Below are positions 31,740 through 42,459 of a stretch of 64,000 bases of DNA, piece by piece. The DNA comes from Mycobacterium kiyosense (GTDB taxonomy: Bacteria; Actinomycetota; Actinomycetes; Mycobacteriales; Mycobacteriaceae). Below the pieces are notes generated by a model that saw nothing but the letters and a program-made list of their open reading frames with translations, made no database searches and was not told the DNA's origin. The DNA lies in contig AP025179.1 in the NCBI GenBank assembly GCA_021654635.1, positions 6,262,001 through 6,326,000 on the forward strand, read 5' to 3'. Positions within the stretch are counted from its first letter, which is position 1; each line of letters opens with the position of its first letter. A program made the position numbers and the translations under genes.

Positions 31740-33979
31740 ATGACGACCAAGAAGTTCACCCCGACCATCACCCGCGGCCCCCGGCTGACCCCGGCGAGAT
31801 CAGCCTCACCCCGCCCGACGACCTCGGCGTCGACATCCCGCCGTCGGGCGTGCAGAAGGCGCTGCCCTACGTGATGGGCGGCTGCATGGTCGGCATGATC
31901 GCGATCATGCTGGTCGGCGGCACCAAGCAACTGTCGCCCTACATGCTGATGATGCCGCTGATGATGATCATGATGATGGTCGGCGGGATGGCCGGCGGCA
32001 CCGGCGGTGGCGGCAAGAAGGTGCCGGAGATCAACGCCGACCGCAAGGAATACCTACGTTATCTCGCGGGGTTGCGCGGCCGGGTCACCTCCTCGGCCAC
32101 CTCGCAAGTGGCGTTCTTCTCCTACCACGCACCACATCCCGACGACCTGCTGTCGATCGTCGGCACCCAGCGGCAGTGGTCCCGGCCGGCCAACAGTGAC
32201 TTTTACGCGGCCACCCGGATCGGGATCGGGGACCAGCCGGCGGTGGACCGGTTGCTGAAACCGGCCGTCGGCGGCGAACTGGCGGCGGCCAGCGCGGCGC
32301 CGCAACCGTACCTGGAGCCGGTGAGCCACATGTGGGTGGTGAAGTTCCTGCGCACCCACGGTCTGATTCACGACTGCCCGAAACTGCTGCAGCTGCGCAC
32401 CTTTCCGACCATCGCCCTGGGCGGCGAGCGGCCCGGCGCGGACCGGTTGCTCACCGCCATGATCTGCCACCTGGCCGTGTTCCATCCGCCGGATCTGCTG
32501 CAGATCCGGGTCCTCACCGACGACCCGGACGATCCCGACTGGTCCTGGCTGAAATGGCTGCCGCACGTTGCGCATCAGACCGAGACCGACGCCGCCGGAC
32601 CGGTCCGGCTGATCTACACCCGCCCGGACGGCCTGGCCGACCTGGCCGCCCGCGGCCCGCACGCCCCCGATACGTTGCCGACCGAACCGTACGTCGTCGT
32701 CGTCGACCTCACCGGCGGTAAGGCCGGATTCCCGCCCGACGGCCGCGCCGGGGTCACGGTGATCACGCTGGGCAACCACCGCGGCTCGGCCTACCGCATC
32801 CGGGTCGCCGAGAACGGCTCAGCCGACGACCGGCTGCCCGGCCAGCAGTTCCGCTTGGTGGTCTCGGCCGCCGACGGCATGTCACCCGCGGAGGCGACCC
32901 GGCTGGCCCGCAAGTTGGCCGGCTGGTCGATCACCGGCACCATTCTCGACCGGACGCAACGGGTGCAGAAGAAGGTCGCCAGCGAGTGGCACCAACTGGT
33001 GGGCGCCAAGAGTGTCGAGGAGGTGACACCGGCCCGCTGGCGGATGTACACCGACACCGACCGGGACCGCCTCAGGATCCCATTCGGCCACGAGCTCAAG
33101 ACCGGCAACGTGATGTACCTCGACATCAAGGAGGGCGCCGAGTTCGGCGCCGGTCCGCACGGTATGCTGATCGGTACCACCGGGTCGGGCAAGTCGGAAT
33201 TCCTGCGCACCCTGATCCTCTCGCTGGTCGCGATGACCCACCCCGATCAGGTGAACCTGCTGCTCACCGACTTCAAGGGCGGGTCCACTTTCCTTGGTAT
33301 GGAAAAGCTTCCGCATACCGCCGCCGTCGTCACCAACATGGCCGAGGAAGCCGAGCTGGTGAGCCGAATGGGTGAGGTGTTGACCGGCGAACTGGACCGC
33401 CGGCAGAACATCCTGCGGCAGGCCGGCATGCAGGTGGGCGCGGCCGGCGCACTCTCCGGCGTCGCCGAATACGAGAAGTACCGGGAGCGTGGCGCCGACT
33501 TGCCGCCGCTGCCAACGCTTTTCGTGGTGGTCGACGAGTTCGCCGAGTTGCTGCAGAGCCATCCGGACTTCATCGGCCTGTTCGACCGGATCTGCCGGGT
33601 GGGCCGTTCACTGCGGGTGCACCTGCTGCTGGCCACCCAGTCGCTGCAAACCGGCGGGGTGCGCATAGACAAACTGGAACCCAACCTGACGTATCGAATC
33701 GCGCTGCGCACCACCAGCTCTCATGAGTCCAAGGCGGTGATAGGAACACCGGAGGCGCAGTACATCACCAACAAGGAGAGCGGCGTCGGGTTCCTGCGGG
33801 TCGGCATGGAGGATCCGGTGAAGTTCAGCACCTTCTACACCGGTACCCCGTACCTTCCGCCGGTGGTCTCCGACACCGACGGCGACGGTGGGCGCGGCGG
33901 TCCGCCGGCCGCCAGGCAGGCCGTGAGGATCCACCGATTCACCGCCGCCCCGGTGACCGAGGAGGCGTTGACGTCATGA
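31740..33979 (+). CDS. eccCa1: EccCa1, FtsK/SpoIIIE ATPase of ESX-1 (N-terminal half), one-base frameshift
   Basis: EccC is the motor ATPase of the secretion channel; in ESX-1 it is split into Ca and Cb. The true start is ATG 31740 (MTTKKFTPTITRGPRLTP). At about 31793 one G is missing in a GG run: reading GGG restores PGEISLTPPDDLG as in Mtb Rv3870 and joins the long frame open from 31850. Two membrane helices lie at about codons 45-85, then the DUF and first ATPase domain, with Walker A GTTGSGKS encoded near 33173-33196 and Walker B FVVVDEFAEL near 33523-33552. About 746 residues after correction. Stop overlaps eccCb1 by four bases. Sequencing error is the simplest reason for the break. Confidence 0.93.
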
Positions 33980-35734
33980 CCGAGACTGCCGAACCGCGCG
34001 CGCTGCGCGAGGTGATACTCGACCAGCCTGGGCACCGGCGAGTCCCGCGCATACAAGATGTGGCTGCCGCCGCTGGCCGACCCGACGCCGCTGAACGAAC
34101 TGATCGCCCGGGATCGACGGCGCCCGTTGCGATTCGCCCTGGGCATCATGGACGAACCGCGGCGGCACCTGCAGGAGACATGGGGTGTAGACGTGTCCGG
34201 CGCGGGCGGCAACATCGGCATCGGCGGTGCGCCGCAGACCGGAAAGTCAACGCTGCTACAGACATTGGTGATGTCGGCGGCCGCCACCCACTCCCCGCGC
34301 AACGTGCAGTTCTACTGCATCGACCTCGGTGGCGGCGGTTTGATCTATCTGGAGAACCTGCCGCACGTCGGCGGGGTGGCGAACCGCTCCGAGCCCGACA
34401 AAGTGCATCGCGTGGTCGCCGAGATGCAGGCGGTGATGCGGCAACGCGAGCAACTGTTCAAAGAGCACCGGGTCGGCTCGATCGCGACGTACCGGCAACT
34501 GCGCGACGACCCGAACCAGCCTGTCGCGGCCGATCCCTACGGTGACGTGTTCCTGATCATCGACGGGTGGCCCGGTTTCGTCAGCGAGTTCTCCGAACTG
34601 GAAGCGCCGGTGCAGGATCTGGCCGCGCAGGGCCTCGCGTTCGGCGTCCACGTCATCATCTCCACACCGCGGTGGACGGAGCTGAAGTCACGCGTGCGCG
34701 ACTACCTGGGCACCAAGATCGAGTTCCGGCTCGGCGACGTCAACGAGACGCAGATCGACCGGATCACCCGGGAGATCCCGGCGAACCGGCCCGGCCGGGC
34801 GGTGTCGATGGAAAAGCACCACCTGATGATCGGCGTCCCCAGGTTCGACGGCGTGCACAGCACCGACAATCTGGTGGAGGCGATGACGGCCGGCGTGGCC
34901 CAGATCGCGGCCCAGACCACCGAGCAGGCGCCGCCGGTCCGGATGCTGCCCGCGCGGATCCACCTCTACGAACTCGATCCCAACCCGCCCGGACCCGACG
35001 CGGATTACCGCACCCGGTGGGAAATTCCGATCGGATTGCGCGAGTCCGATCTGACGCCGGCCTACAGCCACATGCACACCAACCCGCACCTGTTGATCTT
35101 CGGGGCGGCCAAGTCGGGCAAGACCACCATCGCGCACGCCGTCGCCCGCGCCATCTGTGCTCGCAACAGTCCGCAGCAGGTGCGCTTCATGCTGGCCGAC
35201 TACCGCTCCGGCCTGCTCGACGCGGTCCCGCAGTCGCATCTGCTGCAGGCCGGTGCGATCAACCGCAACAGTGCGAGCCTGGACGAGGCGATTCAGGCGC
35301 TGGCGGTGAACCTGAAAAAGCGCCTGCCCCCGACCGATCTGACGACACAACAATTGCGTTCTCGATCGTGGTGGAGTGGATTCGACGTGGTGTTGCTTGT
35401 CGACGACTGGCACATGATTGTCGGCGCGGCCAGCGGCATGCCGCCAATGGCGCCGTTGGCCCCGTTGTTGCCGGCAGCCGCGGATATCGGATTACACATC
35501 ATTGTCACCTGTCAGATGAGCCAGGCCTACAAGGCCACGATGGACAAGTTCGTCGGGGCCGCGTTCGGGTCGGGCGCACCGACGATGTTCCTCTCCGGCG
35601 AGAAACAGGAGTTTCCCTCCAGCGAGTTCAAGGTCAAACGTCGGCCACCTGGCCAGGCATTTCTCGTCTCTCCCGACGGAAAGGAGGTGATCCAGGCCCC
35701 GTACATCGAGCCCCCCGACGAGCTCGCAGAATAA
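33976..35734 (+). CDS. eccCb1: EccCb1, ATPase domains 2-3 of ESX-1 motor, one-base frameshift
   Basis: EccCb1 carries two further FtsK-type ATPase domains and binds the C-terminal signal of EsxB. The start is ATG 33976 ([17 protein letters not shown]). Near 34026 an extra C (CAGCCTGGG where CAGCTGGG fits) shifts the frame; removing it gives [11 protein letters not shown] as in Mtb Rv3871 and joins the frame continuing to 35734. Walker A motifs: GGAPQTGKS near 34225 and GAAKSGKTT near 35104; Walker B VFLIIDGW and VVLLVDDW. About 585 residues after correction. The unusual GTP-site loops of family members are present. The break is probably a sequencing error. Confidence 0.93.
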
Positions 35735-35971
35735 GTGTTCGGAGCACCCCCGGACCCCGGTTAGGATTATTTCGACACCGACGAACCGGGTTCTCGCCGA
35801 CACCGAGAAATCGAGCTACGACAGTCACCGACCGCCGGATTCGTGTAGGGCGATAACGACGACGTTCAGGCCCGGGAAACCATTTCCTCATTGCATAACT
35901 GAACAAATTGGAATGGCGCCTGCGTTTTCGCCGATTACCGACAAAATCGAGCCGGAAGGGAGTTGATCACC

Positions 35972-37072
35972 ATGCTGTGGCACGCAATGCCGCCGGAATT
36001 GAACACCGCTCGGCTGATGGCCGGTGCCGGACCGGCACCGATGCTGGCTGCCGCCGCGGGATGGGAATCCCTGGCCGCCGCCCTGGACGCTCAAGCCGTC
36101 GAACTGACCGCGCGGCTGAACTCCCTGGGCGAAGCCTGGACCGGCGGCGGCAGCGACAAGGCGATCTCGTCCGCGCTGCCGATGGTGACGTGGCTGCAGA
36201 CCGCCTCGGCGCAGGCCAAGACGCGCGGCATGCAAGCTGCCGCCCAAGCCGCCGCCTACACCCAGGCGATGGCGACCACACCGTCGCTGCCCGAGATCGC
36301 GGCCAACCACATCACCACCGCGGTGCTGTGCGCCACCAATTTCCTTGGCATCAACACCATTCCGATCGCGTTGAACGAGATCGACTACTTCGTCCGGATG
36401 TGGACCCAGGCAGCCGTGGCGATGGACATCTATCAGGCCGAGACGCTGGTCAACACGATGTTCGACAAGATCGAGCCGATGGCGGCCATCCTCGACCCGG
36501 GGATGAGCCAGAGCATGGCGTCGAGCCCGCTGATCGGTATGCCGGCCCAGCTCGGCGCGCTGACCCCGGAGACGGTGCAGGCCACCGCCGGGCAGGTCGC
36601 CGAACTCAGCGGCCCCATGCAGCAGCTCGCCCAGCCGGCGCAGCAGATGACCTCGATGTTCAGCCAGCTGGGCAGCAACTCGGGCGGCACCGGTACCGGA
36701 CTGGGCGACGACGAAGCCCAGCTGGGTCTACTCGGGGCCAGCCCGCTGTCCAACCACCCGCTTGCGGGCGGCTCGGGCGCGAGTGTCGGCGCGGGATTGC
36801 TACGCGGGGAAGCAATCCCGGGCGCCGGCGGCACGTTGGCCCGCACACCGCTGATGACCGGGCTGATCGACAAGCCGGCCGGTCCGGCGGTGCTGCCGGC
36901 GGCCGCAGCCGGGGAATCGGCGACGGGTGGCACCGCCCCGGTCGGTACCGGCGCGCTGGGTCAGGGCGCACCAGGCGGCGGCACCCGGGCGGCGCTCGCC
37001 GTTCCGGCCGCAGCGGCCGACGAGCACGACGAACCAGAAGAAGACCTGTGGGACGACGATGACGACTGGTGA
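35972..37072 (+). CDS. PPE68: PPE68, ESX-1 PPE protein
   Basis: PPE68 is an ESX-1-associated cell-envelope antigen that interacts with EsxA/EsxB. The 366-residue protein has Pro-Pro-Glu at 7-9 ([15 protein letters not shown]), a W-x-G turn in EAWTGGG near 50, the helical PPE domain to about 175, a Gly/Pro/Ala-rich part and a very acidic tail ending DDDDDW. The ATG at 35972 follows GGAAGGGAG. In Mtb the partner PE35 is encoded directly upstream; here the 237-base gap after eccCb1 contains no PE frame. Downstream come esxB and esxA. Confidence 0.95.
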   Translation: MLWHAMPPELNTARLMAGAGPAPMLAAAAGWESLAAALDAQAVELTARLNSLGEAWTGGGSDKAISSALPMVTWLQTASAQAKTRGMQAAAQAAAYTQAMATTPSLPEIAANHITTAVLCATNFLGINTIPIALNEIDYFVRMWTQAAVAMDIYQAETLVNTMFDKIEPMAAILDPGMSQSMASSPLIGMPAQLGALTPETVQATAGQVAELSGPMQQLAQPAQQMTSMFSQLGSNSGGTGTGLGDDEAQLGLLGASPLSNHPLAGGSGASVGAGLLRGEAIPGAGGTLARTPLMTGLIDKPAGPAVLPAAAAGESATGGTAPVGTGALGQGAPGGGTRAALAVPAAAADEHDEPEEDLWDDDDDW

Positions 37073-37162
37073 TCCCCACAGCCACCGCAGACTTCCCGGT
37101 CAACCGGGCCGGAAGACTTGCCAACCGATGGCGAGGAATGGAAAGAGAGAAAGAAGTCCAGC

Positions 37163-37803
<641 letters not shown>

Positions 37804-37834
37804 CAAAACCCCTTTGTACGCGTAGACTCTCGAG

Positions 37835-37888
37835 GCACGAGATCGGGCGAGTTCAACCCAGTTCGGGGGATCTCGCCCCTTCTCGTGC
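37835..37888 (+). terminator. Stem-loop between esxA and espI
   Basis: GCACGAGATCGGGCGAG (37835-37851) pairs with CTCGCCCCTTCTCGTGC (37872-37888) at 15 of 17 positions, around a 20-base loop; the sequence then runs TTAATACGTTCT. It starts 32 bases after the esxA stop and ends 34 bases before espI on the same strand. It could be a partial terminator or a 3' stabiliser that keeps esxBA mRNA high relative to espI-eccD1. A matching element follows the esx pair of ESX-2. Confidence 0.6.
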
Positions 37889-37922
37889 TTAATACGTTCT
37901 GGCGAAATTCCGAGAGGTTCTG

Positions 37923-40028
37923 ATGCCGGCCGACTATGACGCGCTCTTTCGGCCCGCCGCGGATTCCGATTTGCGCGAAGATGACGCCGGGCAAACTTTT
38001 TTCGACCCGAATGCCTTGGCCGGGGTCGTACCCGAAAATGGCCGGAGTACGCCCACCCCGCCACCGGTCGACTGGTCACAGCCACCAGCGCCGGTGGCGT
38101 TGGCGCCCGCGCCTCCCGCGCCTCCCGCGCCTCCCGCACCGCCGCCCGCCGCTCCCGCACCGCCCGCGGCTCCCTACCGCCTTCCGCGCCTCCCGAACCG
38201 GCGCCCGCATCTGCCGAACCACCCTCCGCGGCAACGGAGCCGGCGCCGGTCAGCGGGCCAGCCGCGGGTCGAAATCACCACTTCCGCCGATGCCCATCGG
38301 TGGACCGCCACCACCGCCGCCGCCCGCGCTGCCGCAGTACGAGCCCGAACCACCGCCCGTGGCGCCGCCCGCAGCCGAGCCGCCACGACAAGATGCGGAG
38401 CCTGCCGGCGAAGCCGCGCCCGCCGAGCAACAGCCCGCGCAAGCCGAACCACCTCGCCCGCAACAGATCTCGGCCGCAACACCTGCACCACCGCAAGCGC
38501 CGTCAGCGGCCCCGGCGCCCCGGTTCGGCCCCCGGCCCCAAGGCGCCGTCAGCCCCTCCCCACCAATGGCGCGCCGCCGCACCGCGCCGCCCCGACCGGA
38601 CCGCCGCCGGTCCGGTGGGATCGTCCGGCGCCGCCTCCGGTGCCGCCGAGCGAGCGCACCCAGACCGCGTCCGGCGACATCCCCAACCGGCGGGTGCGGC
38701 TGGGCCCGACACAGCAGCCCGCACCGCACCCCACCGAGGCGCACCCACCCGAGCCGCCGCGGCGGGCGCGGCGCGGACACCGCTATCTGCCGGACCCGGA
38801 TTCCGGCGAACCAGACCCGGGGGGCGGCCCCTACTTCCGCGTCCCGATGCCCGAAAACCAGGTCGGGCAGGCACGCCCAGTCGCGCCCGAACCGCCGACT
38901 GTACCGTTCCAGCTCAACCAAGCCGCACCTGCCGCGCGGGCACCCAAGCCCCCGGCGACCCGGCCCCGACCCGACTCGCAGCCTCCCGGCGAACGACGCA
39001 GTGCGGCACCGAAACCCCCTCCGGTCCGGCCGGCGCCACCGAGCCCGGCGCCGTCGGCGTCCACCCCCGCTGCACCGGCTGCACAGGCCACCGCACCGGC
39101 GCCCACCGCTGCACCACAGCCGCAGCCACCGGCACCGGCCGGCCCCAAGCCCATCCCCCAACGGGGTTGGCGCCGTGGCCTTTACCGGCTCACCCGGATC
39201 AACCCCGGCCTGTCCCGGGACGAGAAGTACGAACTGAGCCTGCGTACCCGGATTCGCCGTCAGCCGCGTGGTTCGTACCAGATCGGGATGCTCGGCCTCA
39301 AGGGCGGCGTCGGCAAGACCACCACCACGGTCACGCTGGGCACCATGCTCGCGCAGGTGCGCGGCGACCGCATCCTGGGGCTGGACGCGGATCCCGGCTG
39401 CGGAAACCTCGCCGAGCGCGCGGGCCGCACCTCGCCGTCGTCCATCGCCGACCTGGTGGCCGACAAGAACGTGTCGCACTACAACGACGTCCGCGCACAC
39501 ATCAGTGTGAACTCCGACAACCTCGAGATACTGCCGACTGCGGAGTACGCCACCGCCGCGCGCGGGCTGAGCGGCGAGGACCTGCGCCTCGCGGTCGACA
39601 CCGTGTCGAAGTTCTACAACCTGGTGCTCGCCGACTGCGGCCCAGGCCTGTTCGACCCGGTGACCCGAGGCGTGCTGGAGACGGCGTCGGCCATCGTGAT
39701 CGTGACCAACGTGTCGGTGGACAGCGCCCGGCAGGCCGAGAGTGCCCTGAAGTGGTTGCGCCACAACGGTTATCAAGATCTGCTCGATCGTGTGGTGGTG
39801 GTCGTCAACCACGTCGCGGTCGGCGAGACCAACGTCGCGGAGAAGCAGTTGGTGCGCCAGTTCCAACAACTGGTACGGCCCGACCGGGTGGTACTGCTGC
39901 CGTGGGACAAGCACATCGCGACCGGGTCCGAAATTCAACTCGACCAACTCGACCCCGACTACAAGCGCCGGGTCCTCGAACTGGCCGCGGCTCTGTCCGA
40001 CGACTTCGAAAGGGCGGGACGTCGTTGA
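37923..40028 (+). CDS. espI: EspI, MinD/ParA-like ATPase with Pro-rich N-terminus; internal frame changes
   Basis: EspI is a cytosolic ATPase reported to down-tune ESX-1 secretion when ATP is low in Mtb. The gene starts MPADYDALFRPAADSDL, has a long Pro/Ala-rich region, and ends in a MinD-type ATPase (QIGMLGLKGGVGKTTTTVTLG, ILGLDADPGCGNLAER, LVLADCGPGLFDPV). The whole 2.1 kb is nominally one open frame, but in the Pro-rich part the plausible protein frame moves three times (near 38176, 38272 and 38555), each fitting one lost base, and returns to the original frame. So residues encoded at about 38176-38555 are likely misread here. About 702 residues if corrected; Mtb Rv3876 has 666. Confidence 0.88.
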   Translation: MPADYDALFRPAADSDLREDDAGQTFFDPNALAGVVPENGRSTPTPPPVDWSQPPAPVALAPAPPAPPAPPAPPPAAPAPPAAPYRLPRLPNRRPHLPNHPPRQRSRRRSAGQPRVEITTSADAHRWTATTAAARAAAVRARTTARGAARSRAATTRCGACRRSRARRATARASRTTSPATDLGRNTCTTASAVSGPGAPVRPPAPRRRQPLPTNGAPPHRAAPTGPPPVRWDRPAPPPVPPSERTQTASGDIPNRRVRLGPTQQPAPHPTEAHPPEPPRRARRGHRYLPDPDSGEPDPGGGPYFRVPMPENQVGQARPVAPEPPTVPFQLNQAAPAARAPKPPATRPRPDSQPPGERRSAAPKPPPVRPAPPSPAPSASTPAAPAAQATAPAPTAAPQPQPPAPAGPKPIPQRGWRRGLYRLTRINPGLSRDEKYELSLRTRIRRQPRGSYQIGMLGLKGGVGKTTTTVTLGTMLAQVRGDRILGLDADPGCGNLAERAGRTSPSSIADLVADKNVSHYNDVRAHISVNSDNLEILPTAEYATAARGLSGEDLRLAVDTVSKFYNLVLADCGPGLFDPVTRGVLETASAIVIVTNVSVDSARQAESALKWLRHNGYQDLLDRVVVVVNHVAVGETNVAEKQLVRQFQQLVRPDRVVLLPWDKHIATGSEIQLDQLDPDYKRRVLELAAALSDDFERAGRR

Positions 40029-41561
40029 GCGCACCTACTGCCACTGCCGGTACCAGCACGGCGGGCGCGACGCCCGCACGACCCGCCACCACTCGGGTGA
40101 CCGTGCTGACCGGACGGCGGATGACGGATCTGGTGTTGCCCGCGGCCACACCAATGTCCACCTACATCGACGAGACCGTCGCGGTGCTCGCCGAGCTGCT
40201 GGAGGACACCCCGCCCGACATCCTGGCCGGCTTCGACTTCGCCGCACAGGGCGTCTGGACTTTCGCCAGGCCGGGAGCACCGCCGCTGAAACTCGACCAG
40301 TCCCTGGACGAGGCAGGAGTCGTCGACGGATCGTTGCTGACCCTGGTGGCCGCGAGCCGGACCGAACGGTACCGACCGCTCGTCGAAGACGTCATCGACG
40401 CGATCGCGGTGCTGGACGAGTCCCCTGAGTTCGACCGGCCGGCCGTGGACCGGTTCATCGGGGTGGCGATTCCGATCCTGGCGGTGCCGATCACTCTGGC
40501 GGCCATGCGGGCGTGGTGGCTGACCGGCCGCAGTGGTACTGGGCACTGGCGCTGGGCTTGGTCGGAATCGCCGTTCTGGCAGGATCTTTCGTGGCCAACC
40601 GCTTTTACCGCAAGGCCGAGTTCGCCGAGTGCCTACTGATGGCATCGGTGCCGTTGATCGCGGCCGCGGCGGCGATCGCCGTGCCGCTGCGCCCCGCGGG
40701 GTGAGCGCGCTGGGCGCGCCGCAGCTCGCCGCCGCTGCCACCGCGGTGCTGCTCGTCACCTTGTTGGTGCGTGGCGGGCCGAGGCGACGCCACGAGTTGT
40801 CCTCGTTTGCCGTGATAGCCGCGATCGCGCTGCTCGGTGCCGCGATCGCGTACGGATACGGCTACCAGCGCTGGGTCCCGGCCTGTGCGATCGCCTTCGG
40901 CCTGTTCGTCATCACCACCGCGGCCAAATTGACGGTCGCCGTGGCCCGGATCGCGTTGCCGCCCATACCCGTTCCGGGCGAGACCGTGGACAACGAAGAA
41001 CTGCTCGATCCGGTCGCCACCGACGAGACGACCACCAGCGAGACCCCCACCTGGCAGGCGATCATCGCGTCGGTGCCCAACTCGGCGGCCCGGCTCACCG
41101 AGCGCAGCAAACTGGCCAAGCAACTGCTGATCGGCTTCGTAACAGCGGGTGCGCTGATTCTGGCCAGCGGCGCGGTTGCGGTGGTGGCACGAGGGCACTT
41201 TTTCGTCCACACCCTGGTGATCGCCGCGCTGCTGATGGTGCTCTGCGGCTTCCGTTCCCGGCTATACGCCGACCGCTGGTGTGCCTGGGCATTGCTGGCC
41301 GCGACTGTCGGCATCCCGACCGGGGTCACCGTCAAGCTGAGTCTCTGGTACCCGCAGTGGGCCGCGTTGATCCTGGGCGGTTACCTCGCGCTGGTGGTCA
41401 TTTCTCTGGTGGTGACCGGCGCGACGGCGCCGGTGCGGCGCGTTTCGCCAGTGGCCAAACGGATTTCGGAGCTGATCGACGGCGCTGTGGTCGCCTCCGT
41501 CATCCCGCTGCTGCTGTGGGTGACCGGTGTCTACGACATGGTGCGCAATCTGCGGTTCTGA
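40025..41561 (+). CDS. eccD1: EccD1, ESX-1 membrane channel component, two frame changes
   Basis: EccD provides most of the membrane helices of the type VII pore. The gene starts at TTG 40025 (MSAPTATAGTSTAGATPARP), overlapping the espI stop. The N-terminal ubiquitin-like domain (TRVTVLTGRRMTDLVLPAA onward, to about 110) precedes eleven or so hydrophobic helices. Two breaks occur: near 40535 (in GCAGTGGTACTGG) and near 40695, where CCCC in CTGCGCCCCGCGG must be CCCCC to continue PRGVSALGAP. Each fits loss of one base; corrected, the product is about 512 residues, as in Mtb Rv3877 (511). It ends VYDMVRNLRF like the Mtb protein. Confidence 0.92.
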
Positions 41562-41562
41562 A

Positions 41563-41585
41563 CCGGCCGGGTCAGACCGGGCCGG
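41563..41585. terminator. Hairpin between convergent eccD1 and espJ
   Basis: CCGGCCGGGTC (41563-41573) and GACCGGGCCGG (41575-41585) are near-perfect inverted repeats (10 of 11) with a one-base centre. They start 2 bases after the eccD1 stop and include the espJ stop codon on the other strand. This could terminate both converging transcripts. No T tract follows. Confidence 0.4.
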
Positions 41586-42369
41586 CGGCACCACCTGATG
41601 CGGGTGTACCGGCAGCAGCCGCCGTGTCCGCCACCGGGGCGCTGACCAACGTAGCCGAACCCGCCGCGGCACGATCGGCCGACTGCGTTTCGTCGTCGCC
41701 GTCGTCGTCCTGGTTCTCGCCGTCGGGCTTGTTGTCACTGGCCAGCTGGGCCGGCGAACCGCCGCCCTGCGACGCTTGCGACGCGGCCTGCTGCACGCTC
41801 TGCCCCACCTGCTGGCCCATCGGGGTCAGCTGCTGACCCAGCGGCGCCAGCTGAACCAGCTGCGGCACGGTCGCCTGCAGGTGCGGGGTCACCGCCGCGA
41901 CCTGCCCGCTGACCGCCTCAGCGAACTGTTGGCCAACTCCGGCCACGGCCGCGGTGCCACCGGCCGCACCCGGCAGTTGTCCGGGCGCGCTCGCCGGCCC
42001 GCCCAGCGTTGCCGCACCGAGCGTGCCCGCGTCCGTCTGACCCGACGCGGCCGCCATGGCGCCCAGCGTCGGTGCGGCGCCGTCGAACCCGTCCTGCGAC
42101 AGCGCTTGGCCCAGCGACTGGTCGGCTTTGGTGTAGATATCCGCTGCGGCGATCATGCGTCCGGCGGTCCGTCGCAATGCTGCGGTGACACCGGGCAGGC
42201 CGTCGGAGACCAGGGACTCGATGCCCGGCATCGTCTCGTTGATCGCCGCCGACACCGCGTCCGTCCCGGCCACCTGCATCGGGGCGGGCGGAGCGGGGAA
42301 AACGAGTTCGGAGAGTTTGCTCGCCGCAGCGGTGAGACGGGTGGGATCGACAGCCAGTGGTTCAGCCAT
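41572..42369 (-). CDS. espJ: EspJ, ESX-1-associated secreted protein
   Basis: EspJ is a phosphorylated ESX-1 substrate of uncertain role. The 265-residue protein clearly matches Mtb Rv3878: MAEPLAVDPTRLTAAASKL start, AAINETMPGIESLVSDGLPG, AAADIYTKADQSLG with a YxxxD-type motif near 74-78, and a Pro/Ala/Asp-rich tail. The ATG at 42369 follows GAGGGG; a GTG one codon earlier is an alternative. In Mtb the gene is on the same strand as eccD1; here it is reversed and joins the minus-strand espB-espL-espK arm. Confidence 0.9.
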   Translation of the reverse strand: MAEPLAVDPTRLTAAASKLSELVFPAPPAPMQVAGTDAVSAAINETMPGIESLVSDGLPGVTAALRRTAGRMIAAADIYTKADQSLGQALSQDGFDGAAPTLGAMAAASGQTDAGTLGAATLGGPASAPGQLPGAAGGTAAVAGVGQQFAEAVSGQVAAVTPHLQATVPQLVQLAPLGQQLTPMGQQVGQSVQQAASQASQGGGSPAQLASDNKPDGENQDDDGDDETQSADRAAAGSATLVSAPVADTAAAAGTPASGGAAGPV

Positions 42370-42459
42370 CACAACATCCCCTCGGTGCGAGCCCCATTCG
42401 ACGAATTTTACCGGACCTGACGCGCCCTTCCCGCGCCAATTCTGTTGCCGAACCCGTCT

